Below are positions 50,791 to 59,639 of a stretch of 64,000 nucleotides of DNA, one piece after another (position 1 is the stretch's first letter; the number at the start of each line of letters is the position of its first letter). The DNA is taken from NCBI RefSeq assembly GCF_000335475.2, contig NZ_ANAH02000026.1:62001-126000 (forward strand), in the 5' to 3' direction. Made by a program: the position numbers and the translations under genes. The notes under the pieces were generated by a model. It made no database searches. It worked only from the letters and a program-made list of their open reading frames with translations, and was not told the origin of the DNA. Source of the DNA: Cystobacter fuscus DSM 2262 (GTDB lineage Bacteria; Myxococcota; Myxococcia; Myxococcales; Myxococcaceae).

Positions 50791-51948
50791 TCAGGACTTC
50801 TTGAGGTCGCGCTCGCCGAGGTTGGTGGCGCCCACCCAGCGCATGCGGTTGAAGCCATCCAGGTTCTTGTTGGCGACGATCTGGAAGCACGTGGACGAGC
50901 CCTGGGCGGCGATCTGCACGGACCAGCCCAGGAACATCTGCCAGGTGCGGAACCACCACTCGCCATAGGTCTTCACGACCTCGGCGCGATTGGCCATCCA
51001 GTTGTCATACCAGCGCGAGATCGTCAGCGAGTAGTGGATGCCCACGTTCTCCACGCTGTGGATCTCGAACCCCGCGCTCTCCAGGTTGCTCACCACGAAG
51101 GACAGCGGCATGGACGCATCCGCGCCGGGGAAGATGTACTTGTTCATGAACAGGCCCCACACGAGATCCTCGAAGTGGAAGCCCAGCGCGCCCTTCTTCG
51201 CGCGCAGTCCGGCGATCTGCAGGTAGAACAGCCCGTCGTCGGTGAGCATCCCGTGGATCTGCCGCATGAAGGCCTGGAAGTTCTTCACGCCCACGTGCTC
51301 GGCCATCTCCAGGCAGGAGATCTTGTCGTAGGGCCCCGCGGGAATGTCGCGGTAGTCCAGCGTGAGGATGCGGGCGCGATCGCTCACGCCCATGCGGGAG
51401 ATCTGCTCGGTGGCGTACGCGGCGCCCTGCTTCGCGATGGTGACGCCCGTCGCGTCGACGCCCTGGTTCTTCGCCGCCGTGGCCACCAGCGTTCCCCAGC
51501 CACAGCCGATGTCGAGGAAGCGCTCGCCCTGGCGCAGATGCAGCTTGTCCGCCACCAGCTGCATCTTCTGATCCTGCGCCTCTTCCAGGCTCTGGTTGGG
51601 CGAGGTGAAGAAGCCCGCCGTGTAGATCATCCGCGGGCCGAGGAACCAGCCGAAGAAGTCATTGCCGCGATCGTAGTGCTCGCGGGCGATGCGCACGTCC
51701 TGCTCCTGCGAGTGGATGAGCACCTCGGGCAGGAAGCGGGTGAAGAGGAACTTGAAGTGCTCGGCGACGGGCGTGTAGTCGACCACCTTGTGCCGCTCGC
51801 GGATGAAGGCGAGGAAGTCGCCCTCGATGTCGAGGCGCTGGTGGATGTAGTCCTCGATGAGGGTCGCCATGGGGACCTTGCCCCCGGCGTAACGAGCGGT
51901 GATGGATGGGTCCTTCGGGTTCAGTCGGAACGAAACGGGCGCGTCCAT
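50791..51948 (-). CDS. Cyclopropane-fatty-acyl-phospholipid synthase family methyltransferase
   Basis: A 385-residue SAM-dependent enzyme. The N-terminal acyl-binding part (FIRERHKVVDYTPVAEHFKF) leads to YDRGNDFFGWFLGPRMIYTAGFF, the classic CFA opening, and the AdoMet loop LDIGCGWGTL. SCLEMAEHVGVKN is the conserved active-site Glu-His region. It methylates unsaturated acyl chains of membrane lipids. The C-terminal end is longer than in E. coli CFA. AAGAGGTT precedes the ATG at 51948. It is followed at the 5' side by the PlsC gene in the same orientation, so both could belong to lipid modification. Confidence 0.9.
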   Translation of the reverse strand: MDAPVSFRLNPKDPSITARYAGGKVPMATLIEDYIHQRLDIEGDFLAFIRERHKVVDYTPVAEHFKFLFTRFLPEVLIHSQEQDVRIAREHYDRGNDFFGWFLGPRMIYTAGFFTSPNQSLEEAQDQKMQLVADKLHLRQGERFLDIGCGWGTLVATAAKNQGVDATGVTIAKQGAAYATEQISRMGVSDRARILTLDYRDIPAGPYDKISCLEMAEHVGVKNFQAFMRQIHGMLTDDGLFYLQIAGLRAKKGALGFHFEDLVWGLFMNKYIFPGADASMPLSFVVSNLESAGFEIHSVENVGIHYSLTISRWYDNWMANRAEVVKTYGEWWFRTWQMFLGWSVQIAAQGSSTCFQIVANKNLDGFNRMRWVGATNLGERDLKKS

Positions 51949-52056
51949 GCAACCTCTTGTGGATGGGCTCATTGTCCGCGGGGGACGGGAGCCGGTTGGG
52001 CGCGCACTCTAGGAGATGCCGCATCGCGGCGTGCGGAAAACAGCTTACTCCCCGCT

Positions 52057-52839
52057 TTAGCGGGACTCGGCGGTCCGCGCGGGCTCGCCCTCGGGCGCGT
52101 CACCCGCGCTCGTGAGCGGCTTCAACTGCTCGCGCATCTGGAGGATCTGCTCGCGGGCCATCGTCTTGAGCCGCTCCAGATCCGCGAGCGTCATGCCCTT
52201 GGTGGAGATGGGTGTGCCCACCGTCACCAGGGCGCGCGCGGTGGCGAAGCGCCAGGAGTGTTTGGGCAGCGCGCGGCGCGTGCCGCTCACCGCCAGGGGC
52301 AGCACGTCCGCGCCCGTCTCGATGGCCAGCCGGAAGGCACCATCCTTGAAGGGCAACAGCTCGTCGGTCTTCGAGCGCGTGCCCTCGGGGAAGATCATGA
52401 TCGGCATGCCCTTGTCGAGCCAGCGCTTGCAGATGCCCATGGCCTGCATGGCCGAGTCCTTCTCGCCCCGGCGCACGGGGATGTCGCCCGCGAGCCACAT
52501 GCTCCAGCCCACCACGGGAATCTTCAGCAGCGACGCCTTGGCCATCCACTTCATCTCCCAGGGCAGCATGGAGATGATGAAGGGATCCGCGTTGGACTCG
52601 TGGTTGCTCACCACGACGGTACGGGGCGCGGGGCGCACGTACGTGCCATGGATGCCGAACTTCCAGAAGGGGTTGAGTCGGGCGGCGGTGGTGCCCATGA
52701 GCCGGAAGGCGCGTCCCGTCACCACCTTGCGCTTGTCGAACGGCCAGGTGATGACCGCCAGGGGAGCCTGGATGCAGAAGCCCGTCAACGACACCAGGCC
52801 GGTTTCCAACCACGCGTACATGGAGAGCAGTGCATTCAT
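52057..52839 (-). CDS. 1-acyl-sn-glycerol-3-phosphate acyltransferase (PlsC family)
   Basis: A 260-residue membrane-associated acyltransferase. The HX4D motif is NHESNAD, and the second motif is FPEGTRS; the hydrophobic N-terminus anchors it. It transfers an acyl chain to lysophosphatidate or a related lysolipid. It is 108 bp upstream of the CFA-type gene, in the same direction. Confidence 0.93.
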   Translation of the reverse strand: MNALLSMYAWLETGLVSLTGFCIQAPLAVITWPFDKRKVVTGRAFRLMGTTAARLNPFWKFGIHGTYVRPAPRTVVVSNHESNADPFIISMLPWEMKWMAKASLLKIPVVGWSMWLAGDIPVRRGEKDSAMQAMGICKRWLDKGMPIMIFPEGTRSKTDELLPFKDGAFRLAIETGADVLPLAVSGTRRALPKHSWRFATARALVTVGTPISTKGMTLADLERLKTMAREQILQMREQLKPLTSAGDAPEGEPARTAESR

Positions 52840-52858
52840 GGGAGTGCCCCCCCGCCTA

Positions 52859-53647
52859 TCAGCGACGGACCTTGGGGTCTAGATCCACGCTCACCGGACA
52901 GTGATCCGAGCCGAGCACGTGCGGGTGGATGGCGGCGCGCTTGACGTAGGGCATGGCCCCGGGCGAGGCGAGCACGTAGTCCAGGCGCCAGCCCACGTTG
53001 CGCTCGCGCACCCCGAAGCGCTGGCTCCACCAGCTGTAGTGCCCTGCCCCCTTCTCGAAGTGGCGGAAGGTGTCCACCCAGCCCGCGCGCAGCCAGCGGC
53101 AGAACTCCTGGCGCTCCTCCAGGAGGAAGCCACTCGTCTCCCGGTTGTCCTTGGGCCGCGCCAGGTCGATCTCTTGATGCGCCGTGTTGAAGTCGCCCAC
53201 CACCACGATGCGCTCGCCGTCGCGCAGGCCCTTCTCCAACAGCTCGAAGAGACGGCGATAGAAGGCCAGCTTGAAGGGCACGCGGCTGTTGTCGCGCTCC
53301 TTGCCGTTGCCATTGGGGAAGTAGCAGTTCACCACCGTGAGCCGGCCGAAGCGGGCCACCTGCAGCCGGCCCTCCGTGTCCATCTCCTCCACGCCCAGCA
53401 CGGACACCACGTCGTCCGGCGTCTTGCGCGAGAACAACCCCACCCCGCTGTAGCCGGGGCGCTTCGCCGACACGATGTGCGCCATGCGCCACCCCTCGGG
53501 CTGGCGCACCTCCTCGGGGAGCTGCTCCTCCCGGGCGCGCACCTCCTGCACCCCCACCACATCCGCCTTCTCGGCGGCCAACCAGTCGAGGAAGCCCTTC
53601 TTGTGGGCCGCCCTCAAGCCATTCACGTTCCAGGAAACGATCCGCAC
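52859..53647 (-). CDS. xth: Exodeoxyribonuclease III
   Basis: A 262-residue DNA-repair nuclease of the EEP fold: MRIVSWNVNGLRAAHKKGF at the start, VQEVRA (metal-binding Glu), SGVGLFSRK, VVGDFNTAHQEIDLARP (Asp-Asn), WRLDYVL and GSDHCPVSVDL (catalytic Asp-His). It cuts abasic sites and removes 3' ends in the cytoplasm. The start is GTG, since MRIVSWN begins exactly at the conserved first strand. The gap to PlsC is 19 bp. Confidence 0.95.
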   Translation of the reverse strand: MRIVSWNVNGLRAAHKKGFLDWLAAEKADVVGVQEVRAREEQLPEEVRQPEGWRMAHIVSAKRPGYSGVGLFSRKTPDDVVSVLGVEEMDTEGRLQVARFGRLTVVNCYFPNGNGKERDNSRVPFKLAFYRRLFELLEKGLRDGERIVVVGDFNTAHQEIDLARPKDNRETSGFLLEERQEFCRWLRAGWVDTFRHFEKGAGHYSWWSQRFGVRERNVGWRLDYVLASPGAMPYVKRAAIHPHVLGSDHCPVSVDLDPKVRR

Positions 53648-53695
53648 GGTACGGCTTCTTTGCCCAAGCGGCCCGGGTACGGCAAGGCCCTCTCT

Positions 53696-54649
53696 CTACG
53701 CCCCGCTCGCCCTGCCCGGCCAGGCCGGCCCCACGCCGTGTGCCTGACGGAAGGCCCGTATGCTCCGGGCAATCTCCTCGCCCGCCTCCAACAACCCGGC
53801 GTGGCCCGCGTCCTCCACCAGCACCCAGTCCGCGCCGGGCAGGCACTCGCGCATGCGCGACATCTCGCGCAGCGGCACGAGCAGATCATCCTGGGCGGCG
53901 ATGATCTGCGTGGGCACCTGGAGCGTGTGCAGCACGTCCCACGATTGCGGCCCCTCGAGCAGCCCGCGCATCGTCAGCCAGTAGGTGCGCGGATCCATGA
54001 GGCGCAGGGCCTCGAGGAACACCTGGATCTCCTCGCGAGGCGCCCGCGCCCGTAACAGGCCCGTGACCCGGGCGAACGAATAGGCCCAGCGCGAGGCGAC
54101 CAGGGGCTGGACGACGGGGGCCAGCCGGGGCACCAGGGGCGTCAACCCCGCGAAGGCCCGTGCCAGGGTGGCCTGTCCCCCCGGCAGGGGAACCACCCAG
54201 TTCCGCGGGTCCGGCACGGAGGGACTCCCCGCCACGAGCGAGACGGCGGCCACCAGCTCCGGCCGGCGCCGGTACAACTCCAACAACACCCGGACGCCCA
54301 TGGAGAAGGCCACGTGGTGGAGCGGGCGCCCATTGCCCTCGGCCATCACCTGTTCGGTGACGCGCTCCAGGTCGTCCACCTGGGCACGCAGCGAGTAGTC
54401 CTCCCCCGGGGGCAGCTCGCTCCGGCCATGGCCCCGGTAGTCCCAGTGCACCACCCGGTGATCGCGCTCCAGGTCCATGACGAGGTGGCGCCAGAAGTTC
54501 TCCGTCGTCCCGATGCCATTGGTGAGCAGCACGGCCGGGCGGGACAGGAACTCCGGAGCGGGCTCGCCCTGGGCGGCCGCGTGCGTGTGATAAGCGACGC
54601 GGGTACCATCCGGCGCGGTGATGAAGCGGGTGAGATAGCTGTAGGGCAT
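53696..54649 (-). CDS. Alpha/beta-hydrolase
   Basis: A 317-residue hydrolase. The oxyanion region is TNGIGTTENFWRH, the strand WDYRGHGRSELP is typical, the nucleophile Ser is in HVAFSMGVRV, the acid Asp is probably in AAQDDLLVP and the His in EDAGHAGLLE. No signal peptide, so it is cytoplasmic. It likely cleaves an ester or related bond; substrate unknown. It lies 48 bp upstream of the xth gene, co-directional, and is divergent from the aldo/keto reductase gene. Confidence 0.9.
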   Translation of the reverse strand: MPYSYLTRFITAPDGTRVAYHTHAAAQGEPAPEFLSRPAVLLTNGIGTTENFWRHLVMDLERDHRVVHWDYRGHGRSELPPGEDYSLRAQVDDLERVTEQVMAEGNGRPLHHVAFSMGVRVLLELYRRRPELVAAVSLVAGSPSVPDPRNWVVPLPGGQATLARAFAGLTPLVPRLAPVVQPLVASRWAYSFARVTGLLRARAPREEIQVFLEALRLMDPRTYWLTMRGLLEGPQSWDVLHTLQVPTQIIAAQDDLLVPLREMSRMRECLPGADWVLVEDAGHAGLLEAGEEIARSIRAFRQAHGVGPAWPGRASGA

Positions 54650-54719
54650 GTGCCCCCCACCATTCTGATGCTTTCCCGGCGCCGCAAGGCCCCGCGTTCA
54701 CTATCGTGCGCCACCCCTC

Positions 54720-55721
54720 ATGACTTCCGTCACCTTCCCGTCCCCGCTCGCGCGCTGGCTCGAACCCCGCCCCCCCGGCGCGGACGCCCCCCCGGCCGTC
54801 GTCGCCGTGGGGACGATGAACTTCGGAGGCCGCACGCCCGCGCCCGAGGCCCGGCGCATCGTGGAGCGCGCCCTGGAGCGCGGCGTGCCCTTCTTCGACA
54901 CCTCCAACTCCTACAACCACGGCGAGGCGGAGCGCCTGCTGGGCCCGTCGCTGCGAGGCCGGCGCGAGCAGGTGGGCATCGCCACCAAGGTGGGGCTGGC
55001 GCGCATCCGAGGCAAACCCGAGGGCCTGGGCGGAGCGCATCTGGTGCGCGCGGTGGAGGAGAGCCTGAGGCGGCTGCGCACGGAGTACGTGGACGTGCTC
55101 TACCTGCACGCGCCGGACGCGGCCACGCCGGTGGAGGAGACGCTCGAGGCCGTGCACGGCCTGCTCACCGCGGGCAAGGTGCGGCACTGGGGGGTGTCCA
55201 ACCACGCCGCCTGGCAGATCCTCGAGCTCAACGGGCTGTGCGCCGGGCGCGGCATGCCCCGCCCGGTGATTTCCCAGGTGCTCTACAACGTGCTCGTGCG
55301 GCAGGTGGAGGTGGAGTACCTGCCCTTCACGCGCCGCCATCCCCTGCACACCACCGTCTTCAACCCGCTGGCGGGCGGGTTGCTCTCCGGCCGCTACGCG
55401 CCGGGCGCCCCCATCACCCCGGGCTCGCGCTTCGAGGGCAACCGCCTGTACCAGAGCCGCTACTGGTCCCCGCCGCTGCTGGACATGGCCGCGCGCCTGC
55501 GCGACGTGGCCGGGCAGGCGGGACTGTCGCTGGTGGCGCTCGCCTATGGGTGGCTCGTGGGGCGGCCCGGGGTGGACTCGGTGCTCGCGGGCCCGGGGAC
55601 GGTGGAGCACCTGGACGCCGCGCTGGACGCCTGCGCCCGGCCCCTGCCCGAGGACGTGGCCCGGCGCGTGGACGAGCTCTACCGGGAGTGGCAGGGCACG
55701 GACGCCAGTTACGTGAGGTGA
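54720..55721 (+). CDS. Aldo/keto reductase
   Basis: A 333-residue NADPH-dependent oxidoreductase. The tetrad is Asp-Tyr-Lys-His: FFDTSNSYNHGEAE, IATKVGLAR, and YLHAPDAATPVEE. The C-terminal cofactor-binding end is GRPGVDSVLAGPGTVEHLDAAL. It reduces aldehydes or ketones. It is the first gene of a tight operon: its stop is only 2 bp before the ATG of the PhyH gene, with GAGGTGA inside its last codons as ribosome site for that gene. Confidence 0.93.
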   Translation: MTSVTFPSPLARWLEPRPPGADAPPAVVAVGTMNFGGRTPAPEARRIVERALERGVPFFDTSNSYNHGEAERLLGPSLRGRREQVGIATKVGLARIRGKPEGLGGAHLVRAVEESLRRLRTEYVDVLYLHAPDAATPVEETLEAVHGLLTAGKVRHWGVSNHAAWQILELNGLCAGRGMPRPVISQVLYNVLVRQVEVEYLPFTRRHPLHTTVFNPLAGGLLSGRYAPGAPITPGSRFEGNRLYQSRYWSPPLLDMAARLRDVAGQAGLSLVALAYGWLVGRPGVDSVLAGPGTVEHLDAALDACARPLPEDVARRVDELYREWQGTDASYVR

Positions 55722-55723
55722 AC

Positions 55724-56521
55724 ATGCTGGCGGTGGATGCGAAGACCTTCGAGATCACGGACGTGCTGGCGCACTACGCCGAGCACGGCTACGCGCGGCT
55801 GGGCCGGGTGCTCGACGCGCACGGGCTCGAGCTGCTGCGCGAGCGCGCGGACGACTTGATGCTCGGCCGGGTGAGCTACCCGGGTTTCTTCTGGCAGATG
55901 GACGCGCCCACCGGGCGCTACGAGGACGCGCCGCTGGGGCTCGGCTGGCAGGGGCCCTCGCTGGACTACCGCAAGCTGGAGAAGCTGGAGAAGGACGAGC
56001 GCTTCCTCGCATGGATGCAAAACCCCCTCTTCGAGCGCATCGCCCGCGCGCTGCTGCCGCCCGGAGACATCTCGCTCTACCGGGCCATCCTCTTTCACAA
56101 GGGCCAGCGCGGCGGCAGCGAGGTGCCGTGGCACCAGGATGGAGGCAAGCTGTGGGGCCTCACCCGGGACCCCGAGCTCCAGGTGTGGACGGCACTGGAT
56201 GACGCACCTCGGGACGGCGGCTGTCTGGAGGTGGTGCCCGGCAGCCACCGCTGGGGACTGGCCACGCCGCTCGGAGGCGTGGTGCCTCCGGATCAGGTGG
56301 CGGCCCGGGGTGCCGAGCGCCTCGGGGTGGCCCTGCCGGTGGAGGCCGGGGAAGTGGTGTTGCTGCACAATTACGTCTGGCATCGCTCGGGGCCGAGCCG
56401 CACGGGCCAACGCCGCCGGGGCTTCTCCGCCTGCTATATGGACGAGGCCACCCGCTGCGTGCGCAAGAAGAAGGCCCCCCGGGACTTCTTCCCCCTCTTT
56501 CGCGCTGGAGAGCACCCATGA
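55724..56521 (+). CDS. Phytanoyl-CoA dioxygenase (PhyH) family protein
   Basis: A 265-residue non-haem Fe(II)/2-oxoglutarate oxygenase. The metal triad is His-x-Asp in PWHQDGG with a distal His in LLHNYVWHRSG. The 2-oxoglutarate Arg is in RRRGFSACY. The central strand LDDAPRDGGCLEVVPGSHRWG is characteristic of the family. It hydroxylates an unidentified acyl or small molecule. GAGGTGA precedes the ATG. Translational coupling continues: the last codons overlap the next ATG by 4 bases (ATGA). Confidence 0.9.
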   Translation: MLAVDAKTFEITDVLAHYAEHGYARLGRVLDAHGLELLRERADDLMLGRVSYPGFFWQMDAPTGRYEDAPLGLGWQGPSLDYRKLEKLEKDERFLAWMQNPLFERIARALLPPGDISLYRAILFHKGQRGGSEVPWHQDGGKLWGLTRDPELQVWTALDDAPRDGGCLEVVPGSHRWGLATPLGGVVPPDQVAARGAERLGVALPVEAGEVVLLHNYVWHRSGPSRTGQRRRGFSACYMDEATRCVRKKKAPRDFFPLFRAGEHP

Positions 56522-56871
56522 CGGCTCAGACCGTCGAACTCAACGGAGTCCGCGTCCTCGAACTGCCCGCCGAGGGCCCCCGGCTCCGGGACGCCATCGA
56601 GCTCATCACCCTGGCCTCCGAGCACCAGGCGGACCTGGTGGCGATCCCCGCCGGGCGCCTGGACGAGGACTTCTTCAAGCTGGCCACGGGGGTGGCCGGA
56701 GAGCTCGTCCAGAAGTTCGTCAACTACCGCCTGCGGCTCGCCATCCTGGGCGACATCTCCGCCCGGGTGGCGGAGAGCAACGCCCTGCGCGGCTTCGTCA
56801 TCGAGGCGAACCGCGGCCAGCAGCTCTGGTTCCTGGAGGATCGGGAGGCCCTGGCGGCGCGCCTGCGTTGA
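56518..56871 (+). CDS. DUF4180 protein
   Basis: A 117-residue cytoplasmic protein matching the DUF4180 pattern: RLRDAIELITLASEHQADLV, then PAGRLDEDFFKLATGVAGELVQKF, YRLRLAILGDIS, and FVIEANRGQQLWFL. DUF4180 proteins have no known activity. It overlaps the PhyH gene by 4 bases and is the third gene of the AKR-PhyH operon. Being conserved with these oxygenase genes may give the first functional clue. Confidence 0.85.
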   Translation: MTAQTVELNGVRVLELPAEGPRLRDAIELITLASEHQADLVAIPAGRLDEDFFKLATGVAGELVQKFVNYRLRLAILGDISARVAESNALRGFVIEANRGQQLWFLEDREALAARLR

Positions 56872-56899
56872 TCCAGGAAGTGGTAGACTTCAGCGCCGA

Positions 56900-58228
56900 A
56901 TGAAGTCAGACGGTTCGGCGCCGCGTGCCCTGTTCCAGCTGAAGAGGAACAACTACTTCGCCTGCGCGGCGCTGTTGTTGGTTTGCGGCGTGCTCCTCCA
57001 CCTGCCGGTGTTCACCGCCTATGTCCGGCTCGCGCCAATGCTGCTCGCCTGGGCGGTGGGCTTCGTGGCGCTCGGAGCGGGCGTGGGCGCCGGATGGATT
57101 CCGGTGAAGGTCTCGGGCGTGTGCGCGGGCCTCATCGGCATCCTCGCCAACACGTGGCTCATCCACCTCACCGGAGGGCTGAACAGTCCCTTCTTTCCGG
57201 CGCTCGCGACCATACCGTTGCTCATCGCCATGTACACCCCGGATGCCTGGTGGCCCACGCTGGTGAGCGGCACGGCCATGCTGGGCTCGGTGGCGTTCCT
57301 GGACACGATGGCCCACCTGCCGGTGGAGGTGATGGTGCCGCAGCTGCTCGCCCTCGCCATCATTGGCGGGGTGGCCCTCTTTGGTTCGCGCACCTACCGG
57401 CGCATGTGGGACGCGCAGAAGGCGGCGCAGCAGGAGCGCTTGCACGCGCTGGAGCAGCTCGCGGAGAGCGAACGCCGCCGGGTGCGCGTCGAGCGCGAGC
57501 GCGCCGAGGTGGAGCGGCTGGTGTTGGTGGGGCAGCTCGCCGCCGGGGTGGCCCACGAGGTGAACAATCCCCTGTCCTTCGTGAAGTCCAACCTGAGCTA
57601 CCTGGAGCGGGAGGCGAGGGCCTTCGGCACGGAGCTGGACCGGGCGGAGCTGTGTGACGTGCTCGCCGAGACACGGCATGGGGTGATGCGCATCGAGCAG
57701 ATCGTCACGGATCTGCGCGGCTTCTCCCGCGGCGACGAGGGCAACCAGGAGGTGGGGATGCCGGAAGAAGCGCTGAACGAGGCGAGGCGGCTGGCATCGG
57801 TGCGCCTGCGCAACCTGGCCGAGGTGACGGTGGATGTGCCTCCGGGGTTGCCACCGGTCCAACTGGGACATCGGCACATGGTGCAGGTGCTCCTGAACCT
57901 GCTGGTCAACGCCGCGGACGCGGTGGAGATGGTGACGCCCTCGCGTCCGGCCCGCATCGGCGTGGGGGCGCGGCGGGTGGACGGCGGGGTGCGGGTGGTG
58001 GTGGAGGACAACGGCCCGGGATTTCCTCCCGAGGTGCTGGCGCGGCTCTTCGAGCCCTTCTTCACCACCAAGCCCCCCGGCAAGGGCACCGGGTTGGGGC
58101 TCGCCCTGTGCCGGGAGTACGTCACGCGCGGCGGCGGCACGCTCCACGCGGAGAACCGCCCCGAGGGCGGTGCCCGCTTCGTCCTGATGCTGCCCGTGTG
58201 CCTGGAGCGTCCCTCGGCGAGGGGGTGA
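56900..58228 (+). CDS. Membrane sensor histidine kinase
   Basis: A 442-residue kinase. The N-terminal 170 residues form about six transmembrane helices without a large extracellular loop. A coiled coil (ERLHALEQLAESERRRVRVE) leads to the dimerisation helix with phospho-His in AAGVAHEVNNPLSF. The ATPase domain has QVLLNLLVNAADAVE (N box), DNGPGFPPEV (G1), FFTTKPPGKGTGLGL (F/G2). It autophosphorylates and feeds an unidentified response regulator. No regulator gene adjoins it. It starts 28 bp after the DUF4180 gene. Confidence 0.93.
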   Translation: MKSDGSAPRALFQLKRNNYFACAALLLVCGVLLHLPVFTAYVRLAPMLLAWAVGFVALGAGVGAGWIPVKVSGVCAGLIGILANTWLIHLTGGLNSPFFPALATIPLLIAMYTPDAWWPTLVSGTAMLGSVAFLDTMAHLPVEVMVPQLLALAIIGGVALFGSRTYRRMWDAQKAAQQERLHALEQLAESERRRVRVERERAEVERLVLVGQLAAGVAHEVNNPLSFVKSNLSYLEREARAFGTELDRAELCDVLAETRHGVMRIEQIVTDLRGFSRGDEGNQEVGMPEEALNEARRLASVRLRNLAEVTVDVPPGLPPVQLGHRHMVQVLLNLLVNAADAVEMVTPSRPARIGVGARRVDGGVRVVVEDNGPGFPPEVLARLFEPFFTTKPPGKGTGLGLALCREYVTRGGGTLHAENRPEGGARFVLMLPVCLERPSARG

Positions 58229-58345
58229 TTCCGAGGCCACCCGGCTTCGCCCGCTTGTCTGGTGGGTGGGCGGCGCGAGACGACGGGGTGACGCACCGGG
58301 AGGCGGCACCCCTACGTTGAGGGGTCCTCATCCCGGGAGCCTCGA

Positions 58346-58939
58346 ATGACCCGCATGCATCGACACGTTGGCGGCCTGTTGAGCACGCTGGCGCTGGTAT
58401 CCGCCGAGCCCGTTTCAGGTGCCCCGTCCCCCGCGCCTCCCGCTCCGGAGACGCTGCGCTTCACCGATGATGGGCGCATTCCCAACTCGCGCTTCCCGGT
58501 GTTGATCTACCGCGCCGTGCTGCCCCCGGAGACGGAGGATCTGGCCGGGGCCTTCGAGACGCTGTTCCGGCGGCACGGCTGGCCCGCCCAGTGGCGCGCG
58601 GGCGTCTACGCCATCCACCACTACCATTCGACGGCGCACGAGACCCTCGGTGTCGCCGCGGGCCACGCGCGGTTGATGCTGGGCGGCGAGCACGGCCAGG
58701 AGGTGGACGTGGGACCCGGAGACGTGGTGGTCCTCCCCGCGGGCACGGGACATCGCCGCCTCCGGGCCGACTCGGAGTTCCTCGTGGTGGGCGCCTACCC
58801 CGAGGGCCAGCAGTGGGACATGATGCGAGGCGAGCCCTCCGAACGGCCCGCGGCGCTCGAGCGCATCGCCGCCGTCCCCCTGCCCAAGGGAGATCCCGTG
58901 AGCGGAGCGAAGGGCGCCCTGGTGACCCTCTGGAAGTAG
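58346..58939 (+). CDS. Secreted cupin (YjlB-like)
   Basis: A 197-residue exported protein with a signal peptide (LLSTLALVSAEPVSGA). The cupin core is IHHYHSTAHETLGVAAGHARLMLGGEHG, whose His residues can bind a metal, and GDVVVLPAGTGHRRL, the second cupin motif. The fold and the PVLIYRAVLPP start match YjlB-type proteins, whose activity is unknown. GGGAG precedes the ATG. Confidence 0.8.
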   Translation: MTRMHRHVGGLLSTLALVSAEPVSGAPSPAPPAPETLRFTDDGRIPNSRFPVLIYRAVLPPETEDLAGAFETLFRRHGWPAQWRAGVYAIHHYHSTAHETLGVAAGHARLMLGGEHGQEVDVGPGDVVVLPAGTGHRRLRADSEFLVVGAYPEGQQWDMMRGEPSERPAALERIAAVPLPKGDPVSGAKGALVTLWK

Positions 58940-59045
58940 GGCCCTGGCTCGCCTGCTCCGCGTCCTGGCATCCAGCGCCCACGGCATGGCACTCCGGGAC
59001 AGCGGACCCTACCCTTGCCTGTCACCGCCACACAGGAGCGCCGCC

Positions 59046-59630
59046 ATGGGATTGATGGATCGCATCTTCGGACGAGGTTCCTCGCCTTCGGTGCCTTCGG
59101 CCCGCCCCGCCGCCACGAGCGCGGGGTCCGCCGATGACCAGGCGCTGGCCCGCTATCGCTATCTGCTGCGGACGGCCCCTCCCGAGGCGATCGAGCAGGC
59201 TCACGCCGAGGCCTTCGCCCAGCTCACGCCCGAGCAGCGCACCCGCGCCCTGCGCGAGCTGAGCCAGGAACTGCCCCCCTCGGAGCGGGGCTCGGCTCCC
59301 CTGAACGCCGATCCCCGGACGCTCGCGCGGATGGCGACCCGCGCCGAGATGCGCCAGCCCGGCTTCATGGAGCGCACCTTCGGGGGTGGGGGCTTCGGGG
59401 GCGGCGGCTTCGGCAGCATGCTGGCCGGCAGTCTGCTCGGGAGCATCGCCGGCAACTTCATCGGCACGGCGATCGCCCACCAGTTCCTCGGCGGCTTCGA
59501 TGGAAACGAGCCGGGCGATCTCGACGCCGCTCAGGCGGAGGCCTCGGGCCAGGAGGAGAACGGGGGCGGCTTCGACGACAGTGGCTTCGACGACGGGGGC
59601 GGCTTCGACGGGGACAGCCTCGACGTGTGA
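59046..59630 (+). CDS. Gly-rich hypothetical protein
   Basis: A 194-residue cytoplasmic protein I cannot assign. The first half is helical and charged (DDQALARYRYLLRTAPPEA, LTPEQRTRALRELSQEL). The middle is a Gly/Phe-rich run (FGGGGFGGGGFGSMLAGSLLGSIAGN) with one membrane-like or glycine-zipper segment. The C-terminus is acidic with repeated FDDSGFDDGGGFD. AGGAG lies 6 nt before the ATG. It could be a membrane-interacting stress or phage-shock-like protein, but this is a guess. Confidence 0.6.
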   Translation: MGLMDRIFGRGSSPSVPSARPAATSAGSADDQALARYRYLLRTAPPEAIEQAHAEAFAQLTPEQRTRALRELSQELPPSERGSAPLNADPRTLARMATRAEMRQPGFMERTFGGGGFGGGGFGSMLAGSLLGSIAGNFIGTAIAHQFLGGFDGNEPGDLDAAQAEASGQEENGGGFDDSGFDDGGGFDGDSLDV

Positions 59631-59639
59631 CGCCGCGCC

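Noticed and set aside
53886-55610. 574-codon minus-strand frame crossing the aldo/keto reductase region
   Set aside because: It is a His/Arg/Gly-rich shadow of the hydrolase and reductase genes without motifs.
54314-56521. 735-codon plus-strand frame ending as the PhyH gene
   Set aside because: Only the last 265 codons are PhyH. The rest lies out of frame over the alpha/beta-hydrolase and aldo/keto reductase genes.
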